A stretch of DNA of 64,000 nt from Chlorobiaceae bacterium (GCA_013335405.1 JAAXVR010000006.1:1-64000); one strand, 5' to 3'; positions 25,599 to 36,600 are shown, counted from the stretch's first letter. Notes: a model not told the origin generated them from the sequence alone. Made by a program: numbers and translations.

Positions 25599-26156
25599 AT
25601 GGGAAAAACAAGGGTATTTGTCGGTATTCCGGCAGAGGAACATTTGATCGAAGAGGTTCTCGAATTCCGGAAACGGCATGCAGGGCTCCGTGTCCGCTGG
25701 ATCGAGCCGGAAAACCTGCATATTACCGTCATTCCTCCCTGGGAGTCAGAAAATCCCTCTGCCGTTTACGGGGTTCTCTGCACGACAGCTTCAGGTAATG
25801 CAGCCTCCGAAGCTGTTTTCACCAGCGTAAAACCCGGGCCTGTTCAATCAAAGCCCCGCCTGGTCTGGGCTACCGGAGATGCTCCTCCTTTTTTCGGCAG
25901 ACTGCGCGATGAACTTCATACAGGTCTGCAGGTTGCCGCCGAAGACTATCGACCGTATCTGCTTCATCTGACGATTGCGCGCGTAAGGCAGAACGAACGG
26001 TATGACCTGATACGGATGAAGTTCGATGAGCCGGTAGCATGGGCCGCCGTATTCAGGAAGCTCTGCCTGTTTGAATCCCTATTGAAACCTTCAGGAGCAG
26101 AGTACAGGGTTTTGTTTGAAGTCCCTTTCGGAATGAAAAACACAGGGGAGCCGTGA
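25599..26156 (+). CDS. thpR: RNA 2',3'-cyclic phosphodiesterase (LigT/2H family)
   Basis: The 185-residue protein has the two HxTx catalytic motifs of 2H phosphoesterases: HITV at about 42-45 and HLTI at about 127-130, with VFVGIPAEEH at the N-terminus. The enzyme opens 2',3'-cyclic phosphates on RNA ends to 2'-phosphates. The stop is one base before the next gene's start, so it is probably co-transcribed with the secreted protein downstream. Confidence 0.9.
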   Translation: MGKTRVFVGIPAEEHLIEEVLEFRKRHAGLRVRWIEPENLHITVIPPWESENPSAVYGVLCTTASGNAASEAVFTSVKPGPVQSKPRLVWATGDAPPFFGRLRDELHTGLQVAAEDYRPYLLHLTIARVRQNERYDLIRMKFDEPVAWAAVFRKLCLFESLLKPSGAEYRVLFEVPFGMKNTGEP

Positions 26157-26157
26157 A

Positions 26158-26610
26158 ATGAAACTGAACCGAAATTTTATTCTCGCCGCTTTTTTTCTGA
26201 CGATAATCATCCCGGTCTGCTTGCCGGTTGCGGCTGTTGACGGAAAACCGCCTGAAACATATTCGCCCGCTCCCGGCAGCAGGGAGCGCAGGGCTATTCT
26301 CGATGCCATGCGCTTCAAGGTGAAGGAACTGCATGAGCTCGATGTGATTTTCGTTGTGAAATCCATGAAGGTCTGCAATGGATGGGCCTGGGTGCATACG
26401 CTTCCCCGGTCGAAGGCCGGAAGCGGCCGGTATGAGGATTTTTATGCTCTTCTGCACAGAAATGAGGGCAGGTGGATCATTGCGGAAATTCCCTGCACGG
26501 AGCCTGACAATCCGGACTGCATGGACAGTCCGGGATATTTCAGGAAGCTTGCTGGACGTTTTCCCGCTCTTCCGATGGAAATTCTTCCTGAAAAAAACAC
26601 AAACCGCTGA
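26158..26610 (+). CDS. Secreted protein of unknown function, 150 residues
   Basis: A cleavable signal peptide (about 1-26) is followed by a small domain with VIFVVKSMKVCNGWAWVHTLPRS and FYALLHRNEGRWIIAEIPC. The alternating hydrophobic strands and the 'W-W-I-I-A-E' close are reminiscent of NTF2-like or SH3-like secreted domains, which is only a pattern impression. Three Cys in the mature part could form disulphides. It is tightly coupled to thpR upstream; another secreted protein follows at 26680. Confidence 0.65.
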   Translation: MKLNRNFILAAFFLTIIIPVCLPVAAVDGKPPETYSPAPGSRERRAILDAMRFKVKELHELDVIFVVKSMKVCNGWAWVHTLPRSKAGSGRYEDFYALLHRNEGRWIIAEIPCTEPDNPDCMDSPGYFRKLAGRFPALPMEILPEKNTNR

Positions 26611-26679
26611 GGATTGTTTCTCGAGCAACCGGTTCGAAGTCAGGTCTCTGTGTTTTCAAAATGGAAAGGAGACGAAGTC

Positions 26680-27405
26680 ATGCTCAATGCTGTATCTCTT
26701 ATCGTTATTCTGCTGGCTGTATTTTCTCCGGCAGGCAATGCTTCTCCACTGTCCGGTGCTGCGTTCTCATCGCTCTCGAAAGAACAGCAAAACAGCCTGT
26801 TCATCAATAGTTTAGAGCAGTTGCATGCCTGTCCGGGCGATACGGTCAGGCTGGGGATCAAGGCGATGAATTTCCATAGCATTCCGCCTATGGCCGGTAT
26901 TCCGGTCGATATACAGGCAACGTGGCAGGTCTGGCCGGTATCAGGCACGGCAGTCGATCAGCAACGCGCTCTTCTCGTTGTCAGTCGTGAAGTCAACGAT
27001 GGAACACGGTTCACCATACGTGCAAAGATCAGTGAAAAGGGGGTCGTAAAGAAGAATACCCTCTATATCCATACCAGGGAAAGAAACCCGTTTGCCGGGA
27101 ACTGGCGCGAAGAGGGCGGCAATATCGGAGAGCTTTACATTCATCCCGACCGCAGATTTTCGCTTACGGTCCATCCGTTCGAAGTCTACAGGGATTACTG
27201 GGGTCATGTTACCTATGACCTGAAAAAGAAAACCATTGCGTTCACGATTGAGGGCGGCAATAAACAGCCGGACGATTGTGATCTGAAAGGAACGTTCCGG
27301 TTCCTGAAAGATGGATCTCTCTCGATCAGAGGAATATATTTCGGAACAATCGTCAGGGAGGATTCCTTCCGGCGATCATATCTTTTCAGGAAAGCCGGCC
27401 GTTGA
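26680..27405 (+). CDS. Secreted protein of unknown function, 241 residues
   Basis: AGGAGA lies 8 bases before the ATG at 26680, which fixes the start. The signal peptide is about 1-20 (ends GNASP). The mature part begins with a segment that looks like a beta-sandwich (VRLGIKAMNFHSIPPMAGIPVDIQATWQVW) and ends in a second beta-rich half with GNWREEGGNIGELYIHPDRRFSLTVHPFEVYRDYWGHV and a repeat-like GTFRFLKDGSLSIRGIYFG. The second half looks like a lipocalin-type or 'GxW' sheet domain. I do not recognise the family. Confidence 0.6.
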   Translation: MLNAVSLIVILLAVFSPAGNASPLSGAAFSSLSKEQQNSLFINSLEQLHACPGDTVRLGIKAMNFHSIPPMAGIPVDIQATWQVWPVSGTAVDQQRALLVVSREVNDGTRFTIRAKISEKGVVKKNTLYIHTRERNPFAGNWREEGGNIGELYIHPDRRFSLTVHPFEVYRDYWGHVTYDLKKKTIAFTIEGGNKQPDDCDLKGTFRFLKDGSLSIRGIYFGTIVREDSFRRSYLFRKAGR

Positions 27406-27763
27406 AGGCGATTCGTCCATCGACAGGAAAACCTCGTAGAGAGCGTGCGGGATAGCTTCAGCAAGCGTTTTCTTGTGCTCATTGTACTCCGGATTCGTGT
27501 TTGGCAAAATAAAATCGTACTATGCTGACGTTTTACAGTGCGTGGTGAATATGCTAAGAAAGGACGTACGGAAAACGCCGGGGATGATTCATGTCCCGGG
27601 ATTCCGTCGTTTGTGACGAAACGATGGCGGCCGATATTGTCGCTTTTCGGCCCGGATGTTTTCGGTTGATGAGAACTCTTCTTCATTTTTTTCTTTCCTG
27701 CATTGCTGCCACCCCTGCTTCAGGCGGGGTTTTTTCAATCAATGACCGGAACAGAAAACCATA
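27406..27763 (+). promoter_or_regulatory. Long leader of deaD ending in a terminator-like hairpin
   Basis: About 360 bases without a gene. ACCCC-TGCTTCAGGC-GGGGT (27711-27730) followed by six T lies 28 bases before the deaD ATG, the shape of an intrinsic terminator inside the leader. Another hairpin (TCGTTT-N6-AAACGA) lies near 27608-27626. This suggests attenuation control of the helicase gene. Confidence 0.45.
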
Positions 27764-29554
27764 ATGACCGAACATCAGACTATACCTGCGGATTTTCGCA
27801 GCCTCGAGCTGCCGGAACCACTTATGAAAGTGCTTGAAGAGGTAGGATATGAAAATCCGACACCGATTCAGGCCCAGACAATTCCATTGATTCTCGAAGG
27901 CCGGGATGTTGTCGGACAGGCTCAGACCGGGACCGGCAAAACAGCTGCTTTCGCTCTTCCCATACTTTCCAACATCAGGCTTGCCCAGACCGAACCGCAG
28001 GCGCTCGTGCTTGCACCGACACGGGAACTGGCCATTCAGGTTGCCGAAGCCTTCCAGCGTTATGCCGAGCACCTTAAAGGGTTTCATGTGGTACCCATCT
28101 ACGGGGGCCAGGATTACGGAATCCAGCTCCGCATGCTCAAAAGGGGAGTCCATGTCGTGGTCGGAACCCCGGGGAGGGTCATGGACCACATGCGACGGGG
28201 ATCCCTCAATCTTGCCTCCCTGCAGTGTCTTGTGCTCGACGAGGCAGACGAGATGCTTCGCATGGGATTTATCGACGATGTCGAATGGATCCTCGAGCAG
28301 ACCCCGAAAGAGAGGCAGGTTGCTCTTTTCTCAGCGACTATGCCGGCCCAGATTCGCCGCATAGCCCAGAAATATCTGAACAATCCGGCTGAAATTACCA
28401 TCCAGAAAAAAACCGCGACCGTCGAGACCATCCGACAGCGCTACTGGATTGTCGGCGGGAGCCACAAGCTCGATATACTGACCCGAATCCTCGAATTCGA
28501 GCCGTTTGACGGCATACTCATTTTCGTGCGCACGAAGACGATGACGCTTGAACTTGCTGAAAAGCTTCAGGCCCGAGGTTACGGCGCTGCCGCCCTGAAC
28601 GGTGATATGCCTCAGAATCAGCGCGAAAGGACCGTCGATCAGCTGAAGGACGGAACCCTCAGTATCGTTATCGCAACTGATGTCGCCGCCAGAGGTCTTG
28701 ATGTCGAACGCATCAGCCACGTGATCAACTACGATATTCCATCCGATACGGAATCCTATGTTCACCGCATCGGACGAACCGGCAGGGCGGGACGCAGCGG
28801 AGAGGCAATCCTTTTCGTCTCTCCCAGGGAAAAAAACATGCTTTATGCCATCGAGAAGGCGACGCGCAGCCGGATAGAACTGATGGAACTGCCTTCAACC
28901 GAAGTGATCAATGACAGGAGGGTTTCGAAGTTCAACCAGCGGATCACGGACAGGATCGCTGCCGAGGATCTCGGCTTTTACAGCAATCTTGTCGAGCAAT
29001 ACTGCCATGAACACGATGTTCCGGTTCTCGATGCGGCCGCAGCACTTGCTTCCCTGCTTCAGGGCGATACGCCTCTCCTGTTGTCGAACAAGCCCGAAAA
29101 GACACGGCAGTACGAAGAACGCAGCGGATCCGAACGGGATCGCCGCCCGCTGAGGGAAAAGGGGACAGAGAAAAGGAAAGCCAGGACCGAAAGCTACGGG
29201 GAAGAGCGCAAGGAACGATACAGACTTGAAGTCGGAAGCGCGCATGGCGTGAAAGCCGGCAACATTCTCGGAGCCATTCTCAACGAGATAGGACTCGATC
29301 CTGAATCGGTCGGCCAGATCTCCATTCAGGACTCCTTCAGTACGGTCGAACTGCCGCAGGGCATGCCTGCGGATGTGTTCCATGAGCTTCGGAAAGTCAG
29401 GGTCTGCGGTCGCCAGTTGCGGTTGTCCAAAATAGAGGAAGAGGAGCGTTTTACGCCTTATGGTCCGAAAAAAGCGGCAAAGAAACCCGTCAAGGCTACG
29501 AAAGATGCAGGTTTCTTCACCGGTCCAGTGCATAAAAAGAAGCGCAAGGGCTGA
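27764..29554 (+). CDS. deaD: DEAD-box RNA helicase, DeaD/CsdA type
   Basis: The 596-residue protein carries the full motif set: Q motif TPIQAQ, motif I AQTGTGKT, PTRELA, TPGR, DEAD (VLDEADEML), SAT, and motif VI HRIGRTGRAGR. After the helicase core (about 1-375) comes a charged linker (about 445-485) and a DbpA-type RNA-binding domain (about 485-560) with a basic tail. It unwinds RNA in ribosome assembly, decay and cold adaptation. A terminator-like hairpin in its leader hints at attenuation. Confidence 0.95.
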   Translation: MTEHQTIPADFRSLELPEPLMKVLEEVGYENPTPIQAQTIPLILEGRDVVGQAQTGTGKTAAFALPILSNIRLAQTEPQALVLAPTRELAIQVAEAFQRYAEHLKGFHVVPIYGGQDYGIQLRMLKRGVHVVVGTPGRVMDHMRRGSLNLASLQCLVLDEADEMLRMGFIDDVEWILEQTPKERQVALFSATMPAQIRRIAQKYLNNPAEITIQKKTATVETIRQRYWIVGGSHKLDILTRILEFEPFDGILIFVRTKTMTLELAEKLQARGYGAAALNGDMPQNQRERTVDQLKDGTLSIVIATDVAARGLDVERISHVINYDIPSDTESYVHRIGRTGRAGRSGEAILFVSPREKNMLYAIEKATRSRIELMELPSTEVINDRRVSKFNQRITDRIAAEDLGFYSNLVEQYCHEHDVPVLDAAAALASLLQGDTPLLLSNKPEKTRQYEERSGSERDRRPLREKGTEKRKARTESYGEERKERYRLEVGSAHGVKAGNILGAILNEIGLDPESVGQISIQDSFSTVELPQGMPADVFHELRKVRVCGRQLRLSKIEEEERFTPYGPKKAAKKPVKATKDAGFFTGPVHKKKRKG

Positions 29555-29609
29555 TGCGATCCGGATATGGAAGGGTGATGATTATCGTATATTGAGGGTA
29601 AAGGGGCGA

Positions 29610-29631
29610 GAGACCGGATCTGTCCGGTCTC
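29610..29631 (+). terminator. Hairpin after deaD
   Basis: GAGACCGGA-TCTG-TCCGGTCTC, perfect 9-bp stem with tetraloop, 56 bases after the deaD stop. The following sequence has only a short T-run. Confidence 0.6.
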
Positions 29632-29666
29632 GATGCCGTTTTCGATGACTTTACCCGGAGCACACC

Positions 29667-31070
29667 ATGGAACTCCAGTTTTACGGTGCAACAGAAAGGG
29701 TTACCGGCTCCTGCCATATACTCAGGACCTCCGGCCTCACGATCCTCGTCGACTGCGGTTTGATCCAGGGGACAAAAGAGGAGGAAGCCCTCAATCGTTC
29801 CCCGTTTCCTTTCGATCCTTCGTCGCTCGATGCCGTTCTGCTGAGCCACGGCCACATAGACCATTCCGGCCGCCTCCCGCTGCTCGTGAAATACGGCTTC
29901 AGAGGCCCTGTCTATACCCAGCAGGCAACTGTTGATCTTTGCAGGATACTGCTGCTCGACTCTGCATCACTTGCCGAGAACGATGCGGCATACAGGAGGA
30001 AGAACCCGCAGACACGCAGGGACCTTCACGCAGAGCCGCTGTACACGCGACAAGACGCATTGCGGTCGCTGGAAAAACTTGAGGGTATTCCTTACGATGC
30101 GAAAAAAAAGATCCTGCCCGGCGTTTCGGTCTGTTTCCGGGACGCAGGGCATATTCTCGGTTCCGCGTGTGTCGAAGTGTGGCTGGAGGAAGGGGGAATA
30201 ACCAGGAAACTGGTTTTCAGCGGCGATCTTGGACAGTATGACAGCCCGATACTTAAGGATCCCGAGGCCATAGGGGAAGCTGATGCCGTGATTGTTGAAA
30301 GCACATATGGCGACAGGCTTCACAGGGCATTCGACCTCACCCTTTCCGAAATAGGGGGGATTTTAAGCTCGGCCTGCGACAGGTGCGGCAACATCCTTAT
30401 TCCCGCGTTCGCCATCGGCCGCAGCCAGGAACTTCTCTACCTTTTTGCGAAGAATGCCGATACATGGGGGCTCAACCGCTGGCAGGTCTACCTCGACAGC
30501 CCCATGGCCATCGAGGCGAGCAGAATCTACTGGGACTATCCCGAACTCTATGACGAGGAAGCCCTGTTATTCCGCAACGCCGTGAAAGGGATGCCGGTCC
30601 TGAAAAACCTCCATCTTACCCCAAGGGTCGAGCAGTCGCAGGCAATCAACTCCAGGAGGAGCGGCGCCATCATCATAGCCGGAAGCGGCATGTGCAACGG
30701 CGGCAGGATTCTTCACCACCTCAAGCACAACGTCAACCGTCCTGAATGCTCAGTTCTTGTCACCGGCTACCAGGCTGAAGGTACCCTCGGAAGGCAGCTT
30801 GTCGATGGTGCAGAAAACATTACGATCCACGGCAAGGCATTTCCCGTCAAAGCTGCGCTGCATACTGTCGGGGGACTTTCGGCGCATGGAGATCAGGAAG
30901 ACATGCTGCGCTGGCTCGGTGGTTTCCGGAGCCGCCCGAAAGTTTTTGTTGTTCATGGAGACGAGGGCGTGAAGAAGATTTTCCGGGAGGTCATCGAAGC
31001 GAAACTGCATTTCGACGTATCGATTCCCCTTGCAGGAGAGGTCATCGATCTTGCAGTGCTGCAGAAGTGA
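29667..31070 (+). CDS. Beta-CASP metallo-beta-lactamase-fold RNA nuclease (CPSF/RNase J-like)
   Basis: The 467-residue protein has the zinc motif HGHIDH (61-66) and further ligands in DAGHILGSA and SGDLGQ. The beta-CASP part shows VESTYGDR, IPAFAIGRSQELLY, SGMCNGGRI and the final His in GGLSAHGDQEDM. This is the bacterial 'RNA-specificity' group of CPSF73 homologues, probably an RNA exo- or endonuclease. It follows the RNA helicase gene, which supports a role in RNA processing. Confidence 0.9.
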   Translation: MELQFYGATERVTGSCHILRTSGLTILVDCGLIQGTKEEEALNRSPFPFDPSSLDAVLLSHGHIDHSGRLPLLVKYGFRGPVYTQQATVDLCRILLLDSASLAENDAAYRRKNPQTRRDLHAEPLYTRQDALRSLEKLEGIPYDAKKKILPGVSVCFRDAGHILGSACVEVWLEEGGITRKLVFSGDLGQYDSPILKDPEAIGEADAVIVESTYGDRLHRAFDLTLSEIGGILSSACDRCGNILIPAFAIGRSQELLYLFAKNADTWGLNRWQVYLDSPMAIEASRIYWDYPELYDEEALLFRNAVKGMPVLKNLHLTPRVEQSQAINSRRSGAIIIAGSGMCNGGRILHHLKHNVNRPECSVLVTGYQAEGTLGRQLVDGAENITIHGKAFPVKAALHTVGGLSAHGDQEDMLRWLGGFRSRPKVFVVHGDEGVKKIFREVIEAKLHFDVSIPLAGEVIDLAVLQK

Positions 31071-31223
31071 CCGGATAACGGTCGTAAATGTGACTTTTTC
31101 GGAAAAGCTTCATTCCGGGCTTGCCAGTCCGGCTTATGTTGATATTTTATCGATGTTTCGATGAGCCGCTTGCTGGCAACAAGGCTGCAGGCGGCTTTTA
31201 ACGTTGTCAATCAGGTGTTACCC

Positions 31224-31700
31224 ATGGTATATTCATTCACTGAAATAGTTCCCGTCCTGCAGACTGCAATCGGCCCGATGATTCTCATTTCGGGTCTCGG
31301 TCTTCTTCTCCTTACCATGACCAACAGGCTCGGAAGGATCATTGATCGCTCACGGGCCCTTCTCGACGATCTCGAATCCAACCCGGAGCATTACGTCCTT
31401 CGGATCAACAGGGAGGTTTCCATTCTCTGGAAACGAGCCAGATATATCAGGACCGCTATCCTGCTTGCCTGCCTGACCTGTTTCGGGGCTTCAATTCTGA
31501 TCATTCTGCTTTTTCTCGGTGCATTCGCCAATCTCGATCTTCCGATGGTAATTGTCGTGATATTCATTGCGAGCATGTGCTGCCTGAGCGCATCCCTGAT
31601 CTTCTTTTTCGTGGATATCAACCTGAGTCTTGAAGCCTTCAGGATAGAGATGGAGAGCCATGACCGGAAAAGGCTGATCATGGAAACAAGGGAGTCCTGA
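31224..31700 (+). CDS. DUF2721 family membrane protein
   Basis: This 158-residue protein has a first membrane segment (about 10-30) followed by MTNRLGRIIDRSRALLDDLE, the family's conserved region, and two more membrane segments (about 75-100 and 107-128). Function is unknown. The ATG at 31224 has AGGTG upstream; an earlier ATG at 31161 would add 21 residues without a ribosome site. It is a single gene, convergent with xerD. Confidence 0.75.
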   Translation: MVYSFTEIVPVLQTAIGPMILISGLGLLLLTMTNRLGRIIDRSRALLDDLESNPEHYVLRINREVSILWKRARYIRTAILLACLTCFGASILIILLFLGAFANLDLPMVIVVIFIASMCCLSASLIFFFVDINLSLEAFRIEMESHDRKRLIMETRES

Positions 31701-31767
31701 ACCAATTGACCGGGGTGAACAGAATCAGTTGCCTGCCGGAATTCCCTTCGGGCTCATCCGCTCCTGT

Positions 31768-32676
31768 TCATCCTCTCGGGTGGAATGTCCTGTGCACTTC
31801 CTTGATGAACGACCTGTCGATATGGGTGTAAATCTGGGTAGTGGTGATTGAACTGTGACCCAGCATCTCCTGTACCGATCGCAGGTCTGCGCCTCCTTCG
31901 AGGAGGTGGGTGGCGAAACTGTGGCGGAAGGTATGCGGACTAATCTCTTTTTCTATTCCCGCCAGAACGGCATACTGCCGAACGATATTGAAAATACCCA
32001 TCCGTGAAAGTTTTTTTCCCCTTGCATTGAGGAAAATATAATCTTCAGAATCACGAGTGGTGAGGGTGATACGCAGTTCGTTTACGTAGCGGGTGGTCCA
32101 TTCGATGGCCGAACGTCCCACAGGAACGAGCCGTTCCCTGGAGCCCTTGCCGAAAATCCTTGCGAATCCCGAGTCGAAATAGAGGTTTTGCTGCCTCAGG
32201 TTGACAAGTTCGCTTACCCTTACCCCGGTAGCGTAAAGGAACTCGAGTATCGCCTTGTCCCGGAGATGGAATGTACCTCGTGGATCCTGTCGCAAGGGCG
32301 CATCGAGGAGTCGCAGGGTTGCATCCGTTGAGAGTACGGCGGGAAGGTAGTGCGCCTTTTTTGGCTGGTGCAGGTTATCCGCCGGATTTGACTCGAGAAT
32401 CCGTTCCCGGACGAGAAACTTGTGGAATGACCGGATAGCTGAAACGTTCCGGGCAAGAGAACTTGCCTCGAGACCGATCCGGTAGAGTTCCGTGATGAAT
32501 TCCTGCACATCGGAAGGTAGTATGCCGGTCAGTTCCCTCTTGCGGTCCTGCATGAAAAACAGGTAGCGTTCGAGATCGTTTCGGTAAGAGAGGCTGGTGT
32601 TTTCAGAAAAATTCCTCTCGATGCGGAGATGGTTCAGGAAGCCTTCGAGTACGCTCCTGTATCGGTCATCAAGCAT
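31768..32676 (-). CDS. xerD: Tyrosine recombinase XerC/XerD
   Basis: The 302-residue protein has an N-terminal SAM-like core-binding domain (about 5-90) and a catalytic domain with Arg in TGVRVSEL, HTFRHSFATHLL (His, Arg), LGHSSITTTQIYTH and nucleophile Tyr 283. It resolves chromosome dimers at dif together with a partner recombinase. Naming it XerD rather than XerC is uncertain. No transposon or phage genes lie next to it, so a housekeeping role is likely. Confidence 0.88.
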   Translation of the reverse strand: MLDDRYRSVLEGFLNHLRIERNFSENTSLSYRNDLERYLFFMQDRKRELTGILPSDVQEFITELYRIGLEASSLARNVSAIRSFHKFLVRERILESNPADNLHQPKKAHYLPAVLSTDATLRLLDAPLRQDPRGTFHLRDKAILEFLYATGVRVSELVNLRQQNLYFDSGFARIFGKGSRERLVPVGRSAIEWTTRYVNELRITLTTRDSEDYIFLNARGKKLSRMGIFNIVRQYAVLAGIEKEISPHTFRHSFATHLLEGGADLRSVQEMLGHSSITTTQIYTHIDRSFIKEVHRTFHPRG

Positions 32677-32844
32677 ACCTTTGCATGGTGGCGGATGTTT
32701 GAATAAAGAGAAAGATACAATAAAAATCGGACCGATCGGCGGCAGCAGTTCTGTTTTTCTCTTTGTAAAATGCGTATAAAAAGCGTATATTAATCCTGAT
32801 TGAAGCCGGTTATTCTCATTACAAGATTCAACCAGGAGGCGCCA

Positions 32845-33594
32845 ATGGGCAGGATAAAACCTCAGGGGGGCTATCGCGATCTGCGAGGCTTTCAGATAGC
32901 CATGGTAATCTATGATGCGACCTGGTGGTTCTGTGAACGATACCTTGAAGCTCGTTCGCGAATGAGTGACCAGATGATTCAGGCTGCCAGAAGCTGTCGT
33001 CAGAATATTGCGGAAGGAAGCAGAGCATCTGCAACCTCATCACCGAACGAATTACGTCTGGTCAATGTGGCGCGTTCCAGTCTGGAAGAGTTGCTCCTTG
33101 ATTTCGAGGACTTCCTTCGCCACCGTCAAATACCGCAATGGGCACCAGACTCGCCCGAAGCGATGGAGGTGAGGAGAATCGGGAGGGCAGATCATTCCGA
33201 TCAGTCGTCTGACCGAAACTCCGATGAGATCCGTTATTCCCTCTATGTTCGCTGGCTTGATCACGCTGAAGCTGCGATCAGGGCCAATACCATCATATGC
33301 CTGATCCATCAGGCCAATGTTCAGCTTGATCGTCAGATTGAAGCCCTTGAACGCGAGCTCATCGGGGAGGCTGGATACAGTGAGCAACTTGCAGCCGCCC
33401 GGCCTGCAGAGCGCAGCAGAAAGAAAAATCAGGCGGATCCCGGCGATCAGTCCAATCGGACCGATTCACCTCCAAACTGTCCGAAATGTGGCAAACCGAT
33501 GTTCATGCGAACCGCAAGAAACGGGAAAAACGCAGGCAGGCAATTCTGGGGGTGCCCCGGCTATCCTGAATGCAAAGGGATCGCAGATGTCTGA
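32845..33594 (+). CDS. Four-helix-bundle protein with C-terminal topoisomerase-type zinc ribbon
   Basis: The 249-residue protein starts like the 23S rRNA intervening-sequence four-helix-bundle family (GGYRDLRGFQIAMVIYDAT, QAARSCRQNIAEGSRAS, LEELLLDFEDFL) and ends with CPKCGKPMFMRTA...FWGCPGYPECKG, the zf-C4 ribbon of topoisomerase I tails. A charged linker (about 180-210) joins them. AGGAGG sits before the ATG at 32845, which fixes the start. It probably binds nucleic acid; function unknown. Confidence 0.8.
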   Translation: MGRIKPQGGYRDLRGFQIAMVIYDATWWFCERYLEARSRMSDQMIQAARSCRQNIAEGSRASATSSPNELRLVNVARSSLEELLLDFEDFLRHRQIPQWAPDSPEAMEVRRIGRADHSDQSSDRNSDEIRYSLYVRWLDHAEAAIRANTIICLIHQANVQLDRQIEALERELIGEAGYSEQLAAARPAERSRKKNQADPGDQSNRTDSPPNCPKCGKPMFMRTARNGKNAGRQFWGCPGYPECKGIADV

Positions 33595-33635
33595 GGGATG
33601 TATGGAATTATTATCCCCCCGAAAAAACTGTCGGA

Positions 33636-34973
33636 TCACTCCGGTTTTTTCCTGAACCGCTGGCAGAATCCGCCGTCAAAGCCCGGAAGATCTCCTGGAA
33701 GAGTGAGGAGTGAGCCGTTTATTTCCGCTTCTTTCCGGAACCGTTCCGGCAGTCCGCTGCAATCGGTATCGATTTCGAACTCCGGATGCCTCTCGAGGAA
33801 TGATTTCATCTGGAGAGCATTTTCTTCAGGTTCGACAGAACAGGTGGCATATACCATGATCCCCTCCGGACGAAGCATTGTTGCTGCATGGTCGAGCAGT
33901 TCCCTCTGCAGGATTGTGAGTTCACGGAGCTTGTCCCCGTTCAGCTTCCAGCGGAGTTCACCCCGTCGGCCAAGCACGCCGCTACCGCTGCAGGGAGCAT
34001 CGAGCAGAATGAAGCCGGGCTGTTGTTCAGGCTGAAATATCCTTGCATCGGCAGCTCTGGTTTCAATGATGGAAATTCCGAGCGCCCGGGCGTGGTTTGC
34101 AAGTTTCAGCAGTTTCTGTTCGTAGAGGTCGAGGGAGGTTATCGATCCCTTGTTGCCCATCATTTCAGCCAGCAGGGTGGACTTGCCCCCGGGTGCCGCA
34201 CACAAGTCGAGCACTGTGCTTCCGGGGAAAGGGTTCAGGAGAAGGCAGGCAAGAGCTTGTGTCGGGTTCTGCACCGACAGGAGACCTTCGTTGAGAGATG
34301 TCTCGAATACGCTGAAATCTCCTGAAAAAAAGAAATGATCAAGCGGGCACTCTTCGCGGTCTATCCCGGAGAACAGGGGGTTTGATAAAAAATCCGCAGC
34401 GGTGGTTTTCAGGCGGTTGGTCCTGAAGCCGAAAAGGGGAGGCCTGTTGTCGTATTCGAGCATGCAACGGCATTTCTCTCTGCCGTAAGAAAGCAGCCAG
34501 CGTTCGACAAGCCATCGGGGGTGAGAGAAAAGGATCGATAATTTCTCCGCCTCCTCTTTCTCCCGGAGCCATTCGTCGAGTCGGACGCTGTCGGTATTGA
34601 TTTTACGAAGGACGCCGTTGACCAGTTTCGCCATCCGTTCGCCCTTGTATTTCCGTGCGAGTTTCACACATTCGTTCACGGCAGCCCAACCAGGCACCTT
34701 GTCGTGGTAAAGGAGCTGGAATGTTCCTATCCTCAGGATGTTAAGCAATACCGGCGCGGCTTTTGCAATATCGTGGTGATAGAACCTGCCGATGACGAAA
34801 TCGAGCAGGATCCGGTATCGCAGAACACCATAGACAATACTGGTGGCAAGTGCGCGGTCATTGCGTTCCATGGTATTCTCCCGCAGGGCCTGGTGCAGCA
34901 GGGTGTCGGATTTCGATCTGCCTGCATCGGTGGCCTGGAGGACCCTGAGGGCCAGTTCCCGAGCGTTTGTCAT
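33636..34973 (-). CDS. rsmB: 16S rRNA m5C967 methyltransferase RsmB
   Basis: The 445-residue protein has a NusB-like N-terminal domain (about 1-135) and a SAM-dependent rRNA methyltransferase domain. SAM motif LDLCAAPGGKST, catalytic Cys in DAPCSGSG and the second Cys in YATCSVEPEEN are all present, as in RsmB/Fmu. It methylates C967 of 16S rRNA. It is transcribed away from the metY riboswitch region, sharing the gap upstream. Confidence 0.92.
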   Translation of the reverse strand: MTNARELALRVLQATDAGRSKSDTLLHQALRENTMERNDRALATSIVYGVLRYRILLDFVIGRFYHHDIAKAAPVLLNILRIGTFQLLYHDKVPGWAAVNECVKLARKYKGERMAKLVNGVLRKINTDSVRLDEWLREKEEAEKLSILFSHPRWLVERWLLSYGREKCRCMLEYDNRPPLFGFRTNRLKTTAADFLSNPLFSGIDREECPLDHFFFSGDFSVFETSLNEGLLSVQNPTQALACLLLNPFPGSTVLDLCAAPGGKSTLLAEMMGNKGSITSLDLYEQKLLKLANHARALGISIIETRAADARIFQPEQQPGFILLDAPCSGSGVLGRRGELRWKLNGDKLRELTILQRELLDHAATMLRPEGIMVYATCSVEPEENALQMKSFLERHPEFEIDTDCSGLPERFRKEAEINGSLLTLPGDLPGFDGGFCQRFRKKPE

Positions 34974-35083
34974 GGTGATAAGGATTGGCTGGTTTTTCTA
35001 ACGTGCTTTTTTCAGGTGACTTGTAAAATAGCATTCCCTGTAGTATGTTATTTGAACTATATGTTCTTTTATTTGTTTTCAAG

Positions 35084-36596
<1,513 letters not shown>

Positions 36597-36600
36597 GAGC

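Noticed and set aside
31768-33594. Xer recombinase and four-helix/zinc-ribbon gene as an integrated element
   Set aside because: No direct repeats, tRNA attachment site, transposase or phage genes nearby; the recombinase is of the housekeeping type.
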